Shown: positions 63,195-64,000 of the stretch, one piece after another | Layout: the number at the start of each line of letters is the position of its first letter | Numbering within the stretch: position 1 is the stretch's first letter | Assembly (NCBI RefSeq): GCF_024509555.1 | Contig: NZ_JAMWEL010000011.1 | Span: 16,450-80,449 of the forward strand | Length of the DNA stretch: 64,000 bases | Direction of reading: 5' to 3' | Source of the DNA: Streptococcus suis | Lineage (GTDB): Bacteria > Bacillota > Bacilli > Lactobacillales > Streptococcaceae | Translations under genes and position numbers: made by a program | Notes under the pieces: model-generated | Databases searched by the model: none | What the model saw: only the letters and a program-made list of their open reading frames with translations | Told to the model about the DNA's origin: nothing

Positions 63195-63540
63195 AGCCTA
63201 GCACCACTTTTCAGAGTTCGTGTCAACATCTCAGCGCAGTGGTTGATTGGCTTTAACAGTCTGGGAGACTGTTAAAGGTAGGAGATAAGATTTGCAAAGC
63301 AAATCTCAGCAGTTCGTGTTTTACACTCCAAATCTGACCATTACGACTGTTGCGAACAAAGTTCGCTCTATTTCCAACCTCCAACAGTCACTACTCTGAC
63401 TGTTTTGTAGCGAACTCTGTTCGCTCTATCTCCGACCTCCAAAGGTTTCCCAAACCTTTGGAGCTATGCGAGGGTGGGAGTTTAAAAGGTCTGGGAGACC
63501 TTTTAAAGCGGGAGATATAAGCTGACAGCAGTCAGCTCAC
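63195..63540. repeat. Cluster of BOX-like hairpin modules
   Basis: Several hairpins with a shared layout occur in line: AACAGTCT-ggg-AGACTGTT; GCGAAC...GTTCGC modules followed by CTATTTCCAACCTCCAACAG or CTATCTCCGACCTCCAAAGG; CCAAAGGTTT-ccc-AAACCTTTGG; and AAAAGGTCT-ggg-AGACCTTTT. Similar modules occur at 3992-4200 and 31740-32150. Confidence 0.65.
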
Positions 63541-63699
63541 ATAAATTGATGTCTGGGGATAGACTGTTTCAGCTCAACAACTTAAAACGAAAAATTGTTG
63601 ACGAACTCTTTTTTTGACCAGTCGAGTTCTTATACGAAAACTCAAAAGAATGCAAAAACTCCCTCCCTATGATATAATCAAAGCGAAAAAATTTTTTAT

Positions 63700-63885
63700 G
63701 TTAGGCTACTAGCTCGTCCCTAGTAGTCTTTTTCTGTGCTAAAAATTCAGGATACGTTATCTGCTCTCTTAAGAGGATATAAGCTATTTTTAATAATTGA
63801 TGTGCAAGGGCAATTGTTGCTTTTTGTGAACCACGCCGACTTTGAATCTGATAAAATCGGTCTGCTAGAGGACTGATATACTCCC
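63700..63885 (-). pseudogene. C-terminal remnant of an IS110-family transposase
   Basis: On the minus strand about 60 codons read SPLADRFYQIQSRRGSQKAT then IALAHQLLKIAYILLREQIT, ending in DELVA-stop. The arrangement matches the C-terminal end of IS110-type (IS116/IS110/IS902) transposases. The frame is cut at about 63885, where a different element begins. Confidence 0.7.
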
Positions 63886-63889
63886 CTTA

Positions 63890-64000
63890 TAGTGGACAGT
63901 GAAAAAACAAAAATTTTCACTAGAAACTATGAGGGGAGTTTTATTATGTCCAAAAGAAGTCCAAAATCTGTATCTGAGAAACTAGAAATAGTTCTACTGC
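63890..64000 (+). mobile_element. Left end of an insertion sequence (IS3-like), running off the window
   Basis: TAGTGGACAGTG at 63890-63901 looks like the terminal inverted repeat. After GAGGGGAG, ATG 63946 opens MSKRSPKSVSEKLEIVLL, the start of an IS3-type OrfA helix-turn-helix protein. The rest lies outside the window. The element sits inside the IS110-family remnant. Confidence 0.65.
63946..64000 (+). CDS. Transposase OrfA, N-terminal fragment at window edge
   Basis: Eighteen residues are visible, starting MSKRSPKSVSEKLEIVLL after the ribosome site GAGGGGAG. The basic start and SEKLEIV segment suit an IS3-family OrfA/helix-turn-helix protein. Family and intactness cannot be judged from this fragment. 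Confidence 0.6.
   Translation, partial: MSKRSPKSVSEKLEIVLL

Overview
The window looks like a chromosomal segment of a low-GC Streptococcus, most likely Streptococcus suis or a close relative. This rests on the gene content and order, a tmRNA whose tag reads AKNTNTYALAA, BOX-like intergenic repeats, and streptococcal versions of DnaE, MurT/GatD and the polyamine cluster. Nearly all of it is ordinary housekeeping chromosome. Only the last 1.7 kb, with insertion-sequence debris, and a few repeat-rich intergenic stretches look accessory.

Layout. 1-4.2 kb: a partial gene, a possible 52-codon gene, a YdiF-type ABC-F ATPase, an XRE regulator with membrane segments, the 23S rRNA methyltransferase RlmA(II), and a BOX-like repeat. 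4.2-9.4 kb: murT-gatD (peptidoglycan amidation) diverging from cdaA-cdaR-glmM (c-di-AMP and cell-wall precursor). 9.5-13.8 kb: a second ABC-F ATPase, a methyltransferase, and a two-gene SPFH/zinc-ribbon membrane module bounded by direct repeats. 13.9-17.2 kb: a cupin-fetA-fetB operon behind two PerR-like boxes, then sstT. 17.3-28.4 kb: pepV, a GNAT enzyme, a UDG-family protein, a TPM/LemA pair, a membrane-anchored protein, hemW with thioesterase, NUDIX, HAD and membrane genes, rpsU, galE and mscL. 28.6-32.5 kb: dnaG-rpoD, a 253-bp tandem non-coding repeat and a DUF59 gene. 32.6-39.9 kb: a long leader RNA and a six-gene polyamine operon. 40-44.2 kb: a DedA-like protein, ssrA, tRNA-Ser, add, and a GntR-ABC transporter operon. 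44.3-50.1 kb: dnaE, pfkA and pyk. 51.3-58.5 kb: rnc-smc, two HAD phosphatases and ftsY. 58.6-62.3 kb: GNAT and AlkD-like genes, zwf and rpmE2. 62.3-64 kb: a decayed IS3-type orfA, repeat hairpins, and an IS110-family remnant cut by another IS.

How the genes work together. SpeA, AguA and AguB make putrescine from arginine through agmatine and N-carbamoylputrescine. The carboxynorspermidine synthase/decarboxylase pair then lengthens it without decarboxylated SAM. A divergent SpeE sits in the same operon although no speD is visible. FetAB with the cupin looks like a peroxide-responsive iron-efflux unit. cdaA-cdaR-glmM and murT-gatD both act on the cell envelope.

The points most worth following up are: the roughly 360-nt leader with a terminator ahead of the polyamine operon; four genes whose start codon falls at the predicted transcription start (leaderless mRNAs); the tandem PerR-like boxes at fetAB; the direct-repeat-bounded SPFH/zinc-ribbon cassette; the agmatine deiminase with an extra N-terminal domain; and the tandem 253-bp hairpin-rich repeat after rpoD. 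I found no CRISPR array, prophage or clear defence system.
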